Below are positions 8,777 to 17,816 of a stretch of DNA of 33,322 bases, piece after piece (positions within the stretch are counted from its first letter, which is position 1; every line of letters starts with the position of its first letter). Both the position numbers and the translations under genes were made by a program. The notes beneath the pieces are model-generated. The model had not been told where the DNA came from and did no database searches. It was given only the letters and a program-made list of their open reading frames with translations. Source of the stretch: Ferruginibacter sp. (GTDB lineage: Bacteria > Bacteroidota > Bacteroidia > Chitinophagales > Chitinophagaceae); assembly GCA_030831945.1 (NCBI GenBank), contig JAURKC010000023.1, forward strand, positions 1-33,322. Reading direction: 5' to 3'.

Positions 8777-10009
8777 ATGAAAAAGCAAAATCAATTTTTA
8801 TTTTTTTTAGGATTTTTTCTTTTGTTAACGATTCAATCCTTTGCACAAAATAGTCCTACTACTCCTCAACCAACCCTTCCTATTCCAGCCTTGTTGGTTT
8901 CTCAAAAAGGAAATACTATTTCGACTAAACAACAATGGGAAAAAGAACGCAGACCTGAAATCAAGGATTTGTTTGAATCACAGATGTATGGAAAAATTCC
9001 AGGTAAACTAAAAATTTCTTCAGTGAAAGTTCTTGAAACAGATAATCAGGCGCTCAATGGAAAAGCGATTAGAAAACAAGTTAAATTAACGTTCACCGGC
9101 AATGGAAAAGAACTTTCAGTTGAAATGTTGATGTATTTACCGAAAGCAAAAAAATCTTTTGTCACCTTTCTTGGATACAATTTTAATGGAAACCACAGTA
9201 CTATCGATGATACCGCCGTACACATGGCTAAAGCATGGAATGGTCCATCAATGAAAAGGGCTGGCGAATCGGCTAGATGGCCAATTGAAAATATTATTGC
9301 CGCTGGATGTGGTGTTGCTACTATGTATTATTGGGATATTGCTCCTGATAGAAATGATTTTTCGATTGGTGTTTATCCGTTATTGTATCAACCCAATCAA
9401 TTTCGTCCTGCAGCTGACGAGTGGGGTGCCCTTGCCGCATGGGCATGGGGTTTATCGCGCGCGCTAGATTATTTAGAAACTGATAAAAATGTAGATGCAA
9501 AAAAAGTAGCGGTGATTGGACATTCTCGTTTGGGTAAAGCAGCCATATGGGCTGGTGCACTAGATCAAAGATTTGCAGCTGTTATCTCCAACTGTTCTGG
9601 TTGCGGTGGTGCGGCAATTTCAAGAAATAAAGAAGGTGAAACCATTGGAAAATTGAATGAAAGATTCCCGATGTGGCCTTGTGCTAATTTTCAAAAATAT
9701 AGCAACAATGAAGCTGCTTTACCTTTTGATCAACACATGCTGCTTGCAATGGTAGCTCCTCGTCCTTTGTATGTAGCGAGCGCGTCAGAAGATTTATGGG
9801 CATCTCCTAAGAATGAATACTTGTCGGCAGTTTATGCAAGTGAAGCATATAAATTATATGGTTTAAAAGGTCTTGAATCGAAAGAAATCCCTAAGGTAGA
9901 AGATCCAATTCTTAGTCGTGTATCTCACCATATTAGAAATGGAAAACATGATATTTTATTGTACGACTGGGAAAACTATATCAAATTTGCTTACCAATTT
10001 ATAAAATAA
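8777..10009 (+). CDS. Exported CE15-type glucuronoyl esterase (alpha/beta hydrolase)
   Basis: The 410-residue protein has a signal peptide at 1-24. The nucleophile elbow is GHSRLGKAAIWAG with S250, the CE15 G-x-S-R-x-G-K signature, and the catalytic His is probably H391 in RNGKHD. The acid canonical CE15 enzymes place about 23 residues after the serine is absent here, where NCSGCGG is found. E338 or D339 in ASEDLW is the likely replacement, as in the non-canonical bacterial branch (inference). CE15 enzymes cleave esters of 4-O-methyl-glucuronate, such as lignin-glucuronoxylan links, and some bacterial members accept other uronate esters. Its place behind a GH27 gene suggests a uronate-bearing, galactosylated substrate. 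Annotation pipelines often name such proteins acetylxylan esterase. Confidence 0.87.
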   Translation: MKKQNQFLFFLGFFLLLTIQSFAQNSPTTPQPTLPIPALLVSQKGNTISTKQQWEKERRPEIKDLFESQMYGKIPGKLKISSVKVLETDNQALNGKAIRKQVKLTFTGNGKELSVEMLMYLPKAKKSFVTFLGYNFNGNHSTIDDTAVHMAKAWNGPSMKRAGESARWPIENIIAAGCGVATMYYWDIAPDRNDFSIGVYPLLYQPNQFRPAADEWGALAAWAWGLSRALDYLETDKNVDAKKVAVIGHSRLGKAAIWAGALDQRFAAVISNCSGCGGAAISRNKEGETIGKLNERFPMWPCANFQKYSNNEAALPFDQHMLLAMVAPRPLYVASASEDLWASPKNEYLSAVYASEAYKLYGLKGLESKEIPKVEDPILSRVSHHIRNGKHDILLYDWENYIKFAYQFIK

Positions 10010-10140
10010 GTAACTCGTTATTTTTTAATGGAAATAATTGCCGTTAGCGCTTTATAAATCTCCATAAAAAACAAATTGAAAGTTTACTCGATACTAGAAA
10101 AGATTGTGCTAATTTTAAGTATTATTAAAACCAATATTAT

Positions 10141-11541
10141 ATGAAAAGAAAAGAATTTATTAAAACCAGTTCAGCTACTTTAGCTGCGGTGGCTGGCTAT
10201 ACAATAATTCCTTCCTATGTGATGGGAAAAGCCCTTGGTCACGTAGCTCCCAGCGATAAAGTGAATGTGGCTTGCTGCGGAATTGGAAATAGAGGTAGTG
10301 ATGTACTCAACTCTTTACATAAAACTGGTTTAGCTAATATTGTTGCTATTTGTGATATAGACATGGGTGCTCCTCAAACGGTCGCCAACATGCAGAAATT
10401 TTCAACTGCTAAGCGCTTCCAAGATTTCCGTGAAATGTTTGATAAAATGGGCAATCAATTTGATGCAGTTTCTGTCGGTATCCCCGATTTCTCTCATTTC
10501 CCTGTTGCCATGTTAGCGATGTCTCAAGGCAAACATGTGTATGTAGAAAAACCAATGGCGCATACTTTTCATGAAGTTTCTCTAATGATGAAGGCACAGA
10601 AAAAATACAAGGTGGCTACACAGATGGGTAACCAAGGGCACTCTGAAGAAAACTATTTTCAATTCAAAGCATGGACAGAAGCGGGTATCATAAAGGATGT
10701 TGAAAAAATTACTTGCTTCATGAACAATGGACGCCGTTGGCATGGAATGAAAGTTTCAGACTATCTTCCATCACAACCTATTCCTGCTACCTTAGATTGG
10801 GACAAATGGCTTTCAACGGCTCAGTTCAAAGAATATAACAAAGGATATATTAATGGAGATTGGAGATCATGGTTTGAATTTGGAAATGGTGCATTAGGAG
10901 ATTGGGGCGCACATATTTTTGATACTGCTCACCAATTTTTAAAATTAGGATTACCGACCGAAGTGGATCCTATTTACATGGAGGGACATAGCACACTAAT
11001 ATTCCCGCAAGGCTCTACACTAGTATTTAAATTTCCAAAACGTGACCATATGCCTGCACTAGAACTTAGTTGGTATGATGGTTACAACAACCAACCAACC
11101 TTACCAAGTTTTTATGGAGAACCAATAAGAGCTAAAAATATTCCACCACCAACGGCTGGAAATATAAAAAGGTATCCAGGGAAAGTTATTTATGGTAAGG
11201 ACCTTACTTTCAAAGGTGGGTCTCATGGATCCGCACTTGAAATTATACCAGTTGATAAAGCAAAGGACATAGCATCCTCTTTACCTGTAGTGCCTGAGAG
11301 TCCATCTAACCATTTTGCTAATTTTCTAAAAGCTTGTAAGGGCGAAGAAAAATGTCGTTCTTCTTTCGATATAGCTGGGCCATTAAGCCAGGTAATGGCA
11401 TTGGGTGTGTTAGCACAAAGATTGAATACCAAACTTATTTTCAATAGTCGTACCAATAAAATAACCAATAGCACGGTGGGTAATGAATTACTATATGGCC
11501 CACCACCAAGAAAAGGATGGGAGCAATATTACAAAATGTAG
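10141..11541 (+). CDS. Exported Gfo/Idh/MocA-family NAD(P)-dependent oxidoreductase
   Basis: The 466-residue protein opens with MKRKEFIKTSS followed by a hydrophobic stretch, the Tat-like leader common for this family in Bacteroidota. The Rossmann motif is CGIGNRG (46-52). The EKP motif with the catalytic lysine is at 136-138. D254 and H258 in GDWGAHIFD sit where the family's catalytic Asp/His pair is found. Members oxidise or reduce sugar hydroxyls, often at C3, using a tightly held nicotinamide cofactor. With the DUF1080 protein in this block it fits a 3-keto-sugar route (inference). It stands 131 bp after the esterase gene and ends in a terminator, so it may have its own promoter. Confidence 0.88.
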   Translation: MKRKEFIKTSSATLAAVAGYTIIPSYVMGKALGHVAPSDKVNVACCGIGNRGSDVLNSLHKTGLANIVAICDIDMGAPQTVANMQKFSTAKRFQDFREMFDKMGNQFDAVSVGIPDFSHFPVAMLAMSQGKHVYVEKPMAHTFHEVSLMMKAQKKYKVATQMGNQGHSEENYFQFKAWTEAGIIKDVEKITCFMNNGRRWHGMKVSDYLPSQPIPATLDWDKWLSTAQFKEYNKGYINGDWRSWFEFGNGALGDWGAHIFDTAHQFLKLGLPTEVDPIYMEGHSTLIFPQGSTLVFKFPKRDHMPALELSWYDGYNNQPTLPSFYGEPIRAKNIPPPTAGNIKRYPGKVIYGKDLTFKGGSHGSALEIIPVDKAKDIASSLPVVPESPSNHFANFLKACKGEEKCRSSFDIAGPLSQVMALGVLAQRLNTKLIFNSRTNKITNSTVGNELLYGPPPRKGWEQYYKM

Positions 11542-11560
11542 TACTCGCTTAATTTATTTA

Positions 11561-11607
11561 AAAAGGACCGAATAAATAATCTAACAGATTCATTAATCGG
11601 TCCTTTT
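11561..11607 (+). terminator. Rho-independent terminator after the Gfo/Idh/MocA gene
   Basis: AAAAGGACCGA (11561-11571) pairs perfectly with TCGGTCCTTTT (11597-11607). The 25-base apical region holds a second small stem (AATCT/AGATT, 11578-11590). The T-run forms the tail on the plus strand and the A-run gives one on the minus strand. It begins about 20 bp after the stop codon and separates the first plus-strand unit from the GH95 pair. Confidence 0.75.
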
Positions 11608-11712
11608 ATCAATTTTAATATTTTTCAGCAATCTATCTTTTATAAATCCAATCCTATCTATTGCATTCGTTAGCAATAAAAATATCGCTTCAAATACCTA
11701 ATTAAAAATTAT

Positions 11713-14115
11713 ATGAAATTATTTACGCTATCAATTAGTTTATTCATCAGTTGCCTAAGTTATGGACAGCAGGATAACCTTTCACTTTGGTATACAAAAC
11801 CTGCTGAAAAGTGGACGGATGCACTTCCAGTTGGAAATGGACGCTTGGGAGGCATGGTCTTTGGCGGTATTCAAGAAGAAAGGATTCAACTAAATGAAGA
11901 AAGTGTTTGGGCAGGTGCCCCTATCAATAATAATAATCCAGGTGCAAAAGCTCATCTTAAAGAAATACAAACCGCTATTTTTAAAGGGGATTATAAAACA
12001 GCCAATGATTTATCAAAAAAATATTTGGTAGGTACTCCACCTAATGTAAGATCTTATCAAACACTAGGTGATTTAGGAATTAAATTTCATTGGAAATCAG
12101 CAGCAACCAATTACAAACGTTCCTTAAACATTCAAACAGGTATTGCCAAAACAACCTACACCGTAGATGACAATAAAATTGTTCAAGAAGTTTTTGTATC
12201 AGCTCCTCAAAATTTGATGGTCATTACCATTCAATCTGAAAAGCCTTTTGATGTCGATTTACTTTTATCTCGCGAGTTTAATGCAGACTATGAAACAGGC
12301 GGCAATAAGAAAAGAAAAACCGATGAAATTTCAAAAGGTGAGAATAATTACCAAGTGCAAAATGGATTAGCTTATTATACTGGACAAATCATTGATCTTC
12401 CTTCTGCTATGAAAGGTCCTGGAGGTAAGCATATGCGGTATACTGCAGCCATGAAAATTTTATCACAGTCTGGAGTTCAATCCCCTATTGTTTCAGACAG
12501 TTCTGCTGGTTTTAAAATCGTAGGGGCTAAAAATATTGTAATTGTTTTAACCGGAGCTACTGATTACAATCTGGAGAAATTGAATATGGATACTTCCATC
12601 AATCCTTTGACTATTTGTAAACAAATTTTTGCAAAAGCTAGTAGTTATTCGGCGACAACACTCAAACAAATTCATGTAAAAGATCATGAGTCATTTTTTA
12701 ATAGAGTTTCTTTTTCATTGAAAGATGATAACAATAGTCAATATCCAACAGACGAAAGATTAGTGCATGTAAGAGAAGGTAAAAATGACAACGGTTTAGT
12801 GGCTTTATACTATCAATATGGTCGTTATTTATTAATGGGATCATCTAGAAAGCCGGGTAAATTACCGGCAAACCTTCAAGGGATATGGAATGATTTATAC
12901 GATGCTCCTTGGAGTGCAGATTTTCATACCAATATCAATTTACAAATGAACTATTGGCCAGCAGAGACTGGTAATTTATCAGAAACTTCTGAAGTCTTAG
13001 CAAAGTTCATGGAAAAAATAATGGTGCCTGGTGCCGTTACCGCTGCTGAAACCTATGGTGCTAAAGGATGGACACTCCATCATTTAACGGATCCATTTGG
13101 TAGGACTGGTGTGATGGATGGCGTGTGGGGTATCACTAATATGGATGGCCCATGGATGACGCTACCAGTTTTTGATCATTTTGAGTTTACAAATGACACT
13201 AATTATCTTCGAACTATTGCTTATCCAATGATGAAAGGTTCTGTAGAGTTTGTACTTGATTTTTTAGTACCCTCTCCAGAAGGTTATTTAGTTACGAACC
13301 CTTCTCATTCTCCTGAGAATTCCTTTTTTGTTCCTAATACCGACAGAAAACAGAAATCGCAGATGACTTATGCCCCTACAGTGGATATGCATATCATCAA
13401 TGCATTGTTTAATAATTTCACTAGGGCTTCTTCTATTTTAAATGTAGATAAATCATTAGCTGATAAAGTAATAGCTGCTCAGAAAAAATTGCCGCCAATG
13501 AAAATTTCTGCTCTAGGTACTATACAAGAATGGATTGAAGATTTTGAAGAAACAGAATTAGGTCATCGCCATATATCGCATCTATTGGGTTTATATCCGC
13601 TTGATTTAATTTCTCCTAAAAATCCAGCAATTTTTGAGGCAGCAAAAAAAACGCTTGAACGTAGGTTATCCAATGGTGGTGGTCATACCGGCTGGAGCAA
13701 AGCTTGGATCGTTAGTTTATATGCAAGATTATTTGAGCCAGAAAAAGCTTTAGAAAATCTAAACGGATTATTTAAAAAAAGCACGTTAAATAATTTATTT
13801 GATACACATCCACCCTTTCAAATTGATGGCAATTTCGGCGCTGCTGCAGCTATTGCAGAAATGATTATGCAATCACAGAATAATGAAATCAATTTATTAC
13901 CTGCATTACCTAAAGCATGGAGTGAAGGCTCAATGCATGGTTTAAGAGCTAGAGGAGCTTGTACAGTTAACATTGACTGGACGAATGGCGAATTGAAAAA
14001 GTCTACCATCCAATCAAGTAAAGGAGGAACCTATACTATTCGATATAAAGAGTTAACCAAAACGGTAAGCCTTAAGCCTAATCAAACCATTACGATTTAC
14101 AATCGATTAAATTAA
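11713..14115 (+). CDS. Exported GH95 alpha-L-fucosidase-type glycoside hydrolase
   Basis: The 800-residue protein has a signal peptide at 1-18. An N-terminal beta-supersandwich starts at KWTDALPVGNGRLGGMVFGG, an (alpha/alpha)6 barrel covers about 320-715, and a short beta domain ends it. Family catalytic positions, compared with Bifidobacterium bifidum AfcA, are all present. N407 and N409 are in FHTNINLQMNYW, the acid E606 is in TIQEWIEDF and D705 is in QIDGNFG. GH95 enzymes invert and mostly release alpha-1,2-L-fucose; a minority act on alpha-L-galactose. Length is normal for the family. The gene is followed after 23 bp by a divergent relative, so both are probably on one transcript. Confidence 0.93.
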   Translation: MKLFTLSISLFISCLSYGQQDNLSLWYTKPAEKWTDALPVGNGRLGGMVFGGIQEERIQLNEESVWAGAPINNNNPGAKAHLKEIQTAIFKGDYKTANDLSKKYLVGTPPNVRSYQTLGDLGIKFHWKSAATNYKRSLNIQTGIAKTTYTVDDNKIVQEVFVSAPQNLMVITIQSEKPFDVDLLLSREFNADYETGGNKKRKTDEISKGENNYQVQNGLAYYTGQIIDLPSAMKGPGGKHMRYTAAMKILSQSGVQSPIVSDSSAGFKIVGAKNIVIVLTGATDYNLEKLNMDTSINPLTICKQIFAKASSYSATTLKQIHVKDHESFFNRVSFSLKDDNNSQYPTDERLVHVREGKNDNGLVALYYQYGRYLLMGSSRKPGKLPANLQGIWNDLYDAPWSADFHTNINLQMNYWPAETGNLSETSEVLAKFMEKIMVPGAVTAAETYGAKGWTLHHLTDPFGRTGVMDGVWGITNMDGPWMTLPVFDHFEFTNDTNYLRTIAYPMMKGSVEFVLDFLVPSPEGYLVTNPSHSPENSFFVPNTDRKQKSQMTYAPTVDMHIINALFNNFTRASSILNVDKSLADKVIAAQKKLPPMKISALGTIQEWIEDFEETELGHRHISHLLGLYPLDLISPKNPAIFEAAKKTLERRLSNGGGHTGWSKAWIVSLYARLFEPEKALENLNGLFKKSTLNNLFDTHPPFQIDGNFGAAAAIAEMIMQSQNNEINLLPALPKAWSEGSMHGLRARGACTVNIDWTNGELKKSTIQSSKGGTYTIRYKELTKTVSLKPNQTITIYNRLN

Positions 14116-14138
14116 ATTTTTTAGATTACACGTCATTC

Positions 14139-16490
14139 ATGAAAAAATTCTTTTACCACTTAGCCATTTTTATTTTAGTAATCAATGGTTTTGCAAATGC
14201 ACAAATCAAATCAGTAAACCCAAAAATAAAATTAAATATTAATTGGGCTAATTATTTGTCAAAACAAGATCTACTTTGGGATGAAATCCCAAAAGATTAT
14301 TTTGCTGGTGCATTTGTAGGAAATGGATTACTAGGAACAATTTTATTTAAGGACGATATAGATACTACTGCGCTTAGATTTGAAATTGGTAGAACTGATG
14401 TGTATGATCATCGAACGGCTTCACCAAGTGCCTATGAAACCAGTCGCTTGCCAATTGGTCAATTATTACTTAGGCCAGTAGGGACTATTACGAATGTAAA
14501 ACTCCGCAATGATATTTGGAATGCAGAAATTAGAGGAGAGTTAACCACCACAGAAGGAACAATTTCTTTTCGATGCTTTGTTCCATCTGCAGAAGAACTG
14601 ATTGTAGTTAACATGAAATCAACAGGCAAAGAAAATAAAGCGAAATTTTCTTTTCGTCCGCAATTGGCCCAGAGTGCAAGATATATTGCTAAAAGAGCAA
14701 TGGGCTTAGAATTGAATGTTGCCTATCAACAAAATCCATCATTTACAACTGAAGTGGTAGATAAGATTGAAGTAGTTACGCAACCACTTTTAATGGGAGA
14801 TGATTATGCTACCGCTTGGTCCGAAACGAAACAATCAGATGGCTCAAGAACAGTATTGGTAACCGTTGTCAACCGTTGGGGAAAATATAGAAAGCCTGCT
14901 TCAGGATCAGCAATAGATGCTGTTGCAACGATTAAAGCGGGTCAAAAAAAATCAATTCAATTAATGGAGACTGCGCATCGTCAATGGTGGCACAATTACT
15001 ATCCAGCTAGTTTTGTCTCTATACCAGATGCACATTTAGAAAGTTTTTATTGGATACAATTATATAAGCTAGCGAGTGCTACACACCCTAATAGGCCAGT
15101 AATTGATTTACTGGGGCCTTGGTTTAAACCAACAGCTTGGCCATTAGTTTGGATGAATTTAAACGTTCAACTTACTTATTACACATTTGGTATAACGAAC
15201 CATTTAGATTTAGAGGATAATTTATATCAATTACTGGAAAGACATAAAGATCAGATAATTGCAAATGTCCCCAAAGAGTTTCAAGATGATTGTGGCGGCA
15301 TCACTAACCCTGTTGGTTACGATGATCTGTATAATCCAATTTTTATAACCGCTGATCCAAAAAATGATAGAGGATTAAATATTATTGTACTTCCTTGGTT
15401 AACGCAAATGTATTATCTACACAATCGTAGAACTATGGATGATGCTAAATTGAGAGATCAAGTTTACCCTCTATTACGACGCGCTTATAACTTATACTAT
15501 AGAATTCTACAACTGGGCGACGATGGATTATACCACATTCCATTTACCTATTCCGATGAATACGGTAATGCAAAAGAGACCAGTTTAAATATAGCACTAG
15601 CCCGATGGGGATTTAAAACGCTTATTGAAACAGCAGAGCGGTTGAAAATACAAGATCCACTTCTTCCAAAATGGAAATTGATGTTATCAAAAATGGCCGA
15701 TTATAATATTGATGAAAATGGAATTATGGTGGGCAAAGATTTACCCTTTGCAAAACCGCATCGCCATTACAGTCACTTGTTTTCAATATTCCCTTTATAT
15801 GATATGAATATTGACAATGAGCCCAATCGAATTCCTTTGATGAAAAAATCTATCCAACATTTTACAGACTTAGATGGAGATAATTGTATTTATAAATTTT
15901 CAGGGGCATCGTCTTTATGGGCTTCCATTGGTTATGGTGATAGTAGTTTAAATTGGTTAAATAGATCATTAGAAATTTTACCAAGATTTGGTGTTAAACC
16001 TGGGCCAGCAAGAATACCTACCGCTACCCAAAATACATTGTATAGTGAAAGAGAAAATCCAACTTTTGAATCACCCATTTCTTCTTCGAGAGCAATATTG
16101 GATATGTTAATTCAAAGTTGGGGAGGTGCTATAAGGGTATTTCCTGCAATGCCTTCTAAATGGAAAGATGCTAACTTTTTTAATCTAAGAACAGAAGGGG
16201 CTTTCCTTGTTAGTGCTGTACGTAAAAATGGCAATACAAAATTTATCCATATAAAAAGTCTAGCTGGAGCACCTTGCATTGTAAAAACCGATTTAAAAGG
16301 GAAGGTGAAATTGATTGGACCTTCTTCTGCTAACATGAAACAAAAGGATAGCCAAATTGAATTAACATTGAAAAAGGGAGAAGAAGCAGTGATTTATACT
16401 GGTGAACAAGCTCCTTCACTAGAAATAACCAGCTTGCCTGTAATGGCTGATAAAATAAACTCATGGGGAGTGAGGAAAAAAGGGCTTTAA
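14139..16490 (+). CDS. Exported divergent GH95-like (alpha/alpha)6-barrel protein with altered catalytic residues
   Basis: The 783-residue protein has a signal peptide at 1-22. The fold follows its upstream neighbour: AGAFVGNGLLGTILF matches the GH95 N-terminal motif, WMNLNVQLTYY (N340, N342) matches the Asn pair, and HRHYSHLFSIFPLY (541 on) matches HRHISHLLGLYPL. Aligning on that His motif puts V531 where GH95 has its acid Glu. Aligning on ILDMLIQS puts E644 where GH95 has its second acid Asp. The protein is therefore a homologue with a rebuilt active site. It may have another specificity or mechanism, or may be a non-catalytic binder. Gene order suggests an ancient duplication followed by divergence, but there is no obvious nucleotide-level similarity left. 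Confidence 0.8.
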   Translation: MKKFFYHLAIFILVINGFANAQIKSVNPKIKLNINWANYLSKQDLLWDEIPKDYFAGAFVGNGLLGTILFKDDIDTTALRFEIGRTDVYDHRTASPSAYETSRLPIGQLLLRPVGTITNVKLRNDIWNAEIRGELTTTEGTISFRCFVPSAEELIVVNMKSTGKENKAKFSFRPQLAQSARYIAKRAMGLELNVAYQQNPSFTTEVVDKIEVVTQPLLMGDDYATAWSETKQSDGSRTVLVTVVNRWGKYRKPASGSAIDAVATIKAGQKKSIQLMETAHRQWWHNYYPASFVSIPDAHLESFYWIQLYKLASATHPNRPVIDLLGPWFKPTAWPLVWMNLNVQLTYYTFGITNHLDLEDNLYQLLERHKDQIIANVPKEFQDDCGGITNPVGYDDLYNPIFITADPKNDRGLNIIVLPWLTQMYYLHNRRTMDDAKLRDQVYPLLRRAYNLYYRILQLGDDGLYHIPFTYSDEYGNAKETSLNIALARWGFKTLIETAERLKIQDPLLPKWKLMLSKMADYNIDENGIMVGKDLPFAKPHRHYSHLFSIFPLYDMNIDNEPNRIPLMKKSIQHFTDLDGDNCIYKFSGASSLWASIGYGDSSLNWLNRSLEILPRFGVKPGPARIPTATQNTLYSERENPTFESPISSSRAILDMLIQSWGGAIRVFPAMPSKWKDANFFNLRTEGAFLVSAVRKNGNTKFIHIKSLAGAPCIVKTDLKGKVKLIGPSSANMKQKDSQIELTLKKGEEAVIYTGEQAPSLEITSLPVMADKINSWGVRKKGL

Positions 16491-16555
16491 TGAATGATGC
16501 TAAGCATTTCTTACGCAGCTACTCATTGAATCCTAAACAATTAAAAACAAGTCAG

Positions 16556-16563
16556 TAAATTTG
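16556..16563 (+). promoter_or_regulatory. Candidate -7 element of the beta-helix/cytochrome/DUF1080 operon
   Basis: TAAATTTG is an exact match to TAnnTTTG. It lies 75 bp before the beta-helix gene's ATG, which predicts a leader of about 70 nt. A TTG stands about 30 bp upstream, farther than usual, so the -33 part is not convincing. Confidence 0.45.
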
Positions 16564-16565
16564 CA

Positions 16566-16603
16566 TTAATAGAACTTTTTGATACGATGAACTGTTCTAT
16601 TAA
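16566..16603. repeat. Perfect 10-bp inverted repeat in the leader of the beta-helix operon
   Basis: TTAATAGAAC (16566-16575) is matched exactly by GTTCTATTAA (16594-16603) around an 18-base spacer, directly after the candidate -7 element. It has no T-tract, so it is not a clear terminator for the upstream gene. It could be an operator half-site pair or a 5' leader stem. Confidence 0.5.
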
Positions 16604-16637
16604 TAATTTAAAATACCATATATTATAATTTATTTTT

Positions 16638-17813
16638 ATGAGATTATCCCCTTTTCTTTTGTTCGTTTTCATTGGAATTCCAGCCGTAACCTTTTGTCAA
16701 AAAGATTTTCAAAAAAAATATCAAAGTCTTTTCATTTTGGCAGAGGATGGGGATGTAGTAGAATTACCAGAGGGTGTTTTTGAATTAACCAACACGCTAT
16801 CCTTGGAAGGCAAAAAAAAGGTAACGATCCGTGGAAAAGGAATGAATAAAACGATTCTTAGTTTTAAAAACCAGACGGATGGTGCAGAAGGCATACGTGT
16901 CAGTGATGGAAGTGATATTGTACTCGAGGCATTTACTGTTCAAGATGCAAAAGGAGATGCTATTAAGACCATGCATGTAAAAGGAATTACTTTTCGTAAT
17001 GTAAAAACAGAATGGACGGGAACACCAGGCCCTGAAAATGGAGGGTACGGCTTATACCCTGTTCAATGCCAAGGTGTGCTCATTGATCAATGTGAAGCCA
17101 TTGGCGCATCAGATGCAGGAATTTATGTTGGGCAATCAAAAGATATTGTTGTAAAAAAATCTAAGGCTTATCATAATGTCGCAGGTATTGAAATTGAAAA
17201 CTCTTTGAACGCGGAGGTGTTTGAAAATGAAGCCTCAGAAAATACTGGAGGCATATTGGTATTTGACTTACCTGATTTAGTTCAAAAAAAGGGTGGACAG
17301 GTAAAAGTTTATAATAATAATATTCATGACAATAATTATATAAATTTTGCCCCTCAAGGAAATATAGTCGCCTCGGTGCCAAGTGGAACAGGTATAATGA
17401 TTCTTGCCACAAAAGGAATAGAGATCTACCAAAATAAAATCATCAATAATCAAAGTGCGGGCACACTAATTATTAGTTATACCACTACTGGTAAGAAAAT
17501 AAAAGATAAGCTCTACGATCCATTTCCTTCTGCTATTTCAATTCACGACAATGTCTATGAAAGAAAAATAGGCTTACCCGTTGGAAAAGATCCATTAGGG
17601 ATGATATTGGGCAGAAAGTTTGGAGAAAATGTGCCTCACCTAATTTTTGATGGAATCAAAAATCCTACATTACTCGATTCAACGGGCAAATGGATTGCTG
17701 GACAATGCATTTCGATTGTCAACAATAAAAACCAGTCAATTGTTACGCTTGATGCTGAAAATAATTTTAAGAATATTGAAAGGGCGGATGATTCATTTAA
17801 ATGCGATAATTAA
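16638..17813 (+). CDS. Exported parallel beta-helix repeat protein, SO_2929-like partner of a diheme cytochrome
   Basis: The 391-residue protein has a signal peptide at about 1-20 and a right-handed beta-helix across about 40-300, visible as repeated short strands such as IRVSDGSDIVLEAFTVQD and AGIEIENSLNAEVFENEA. It matches the type known as TIGR03805 (SO_2929-like, NosD-related), which is typically encoded next to a diheme cytochrome of the SO_2930 type. That partner follows here after 3 bp. The biochemical role of the pair is not established to my knowledge. The beta-helix could bind or cleave a polysaccharide. No pectate-lyase-type catalytic set was recognised. Confidence 0.82.
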   Translation: MRLSPFLLFVFIGIPAVTFCQKDFQKKYQSLFILAEDGDVVELPEGVFELTNTLSLEGKKKVTIRGKGMNKTILSFKNQTDGAEGIRVSDGSDIVLEAFTVQDAKGDAIKTMHVKGITFRNVKTEWTGTPGPENGGYGLYPVQCQGVLIDQCEAIGASDAGIYVGQSKDIVVKKSKAYHNVAGIEIENSLNAEVFENEASENTGGILVFDLPDLVQKKGGQVKVYNNNIHDNNYINFAPQGNIVASVPSGTGIMILATKGIEIYQNKIINNQSAGTLIISYTTTGKKIKDKLYDPFPSAISIHDNVYERKIGLPVGKDPLGMILGRKFGENVPHLIFDGIKNPTLLDSTGKWIAGQCISIVNNKNQSIVTLDAENNFKNIERADDSFKCDN

Positions 17814-17816
17814 ACC

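Noticed and set aside
11223..11474. Minus-strand open frame inside the Gfo/Idh/MocA gene
   Set aside because: It lies fully inside a strongly supported gene and has no recognisable motif.
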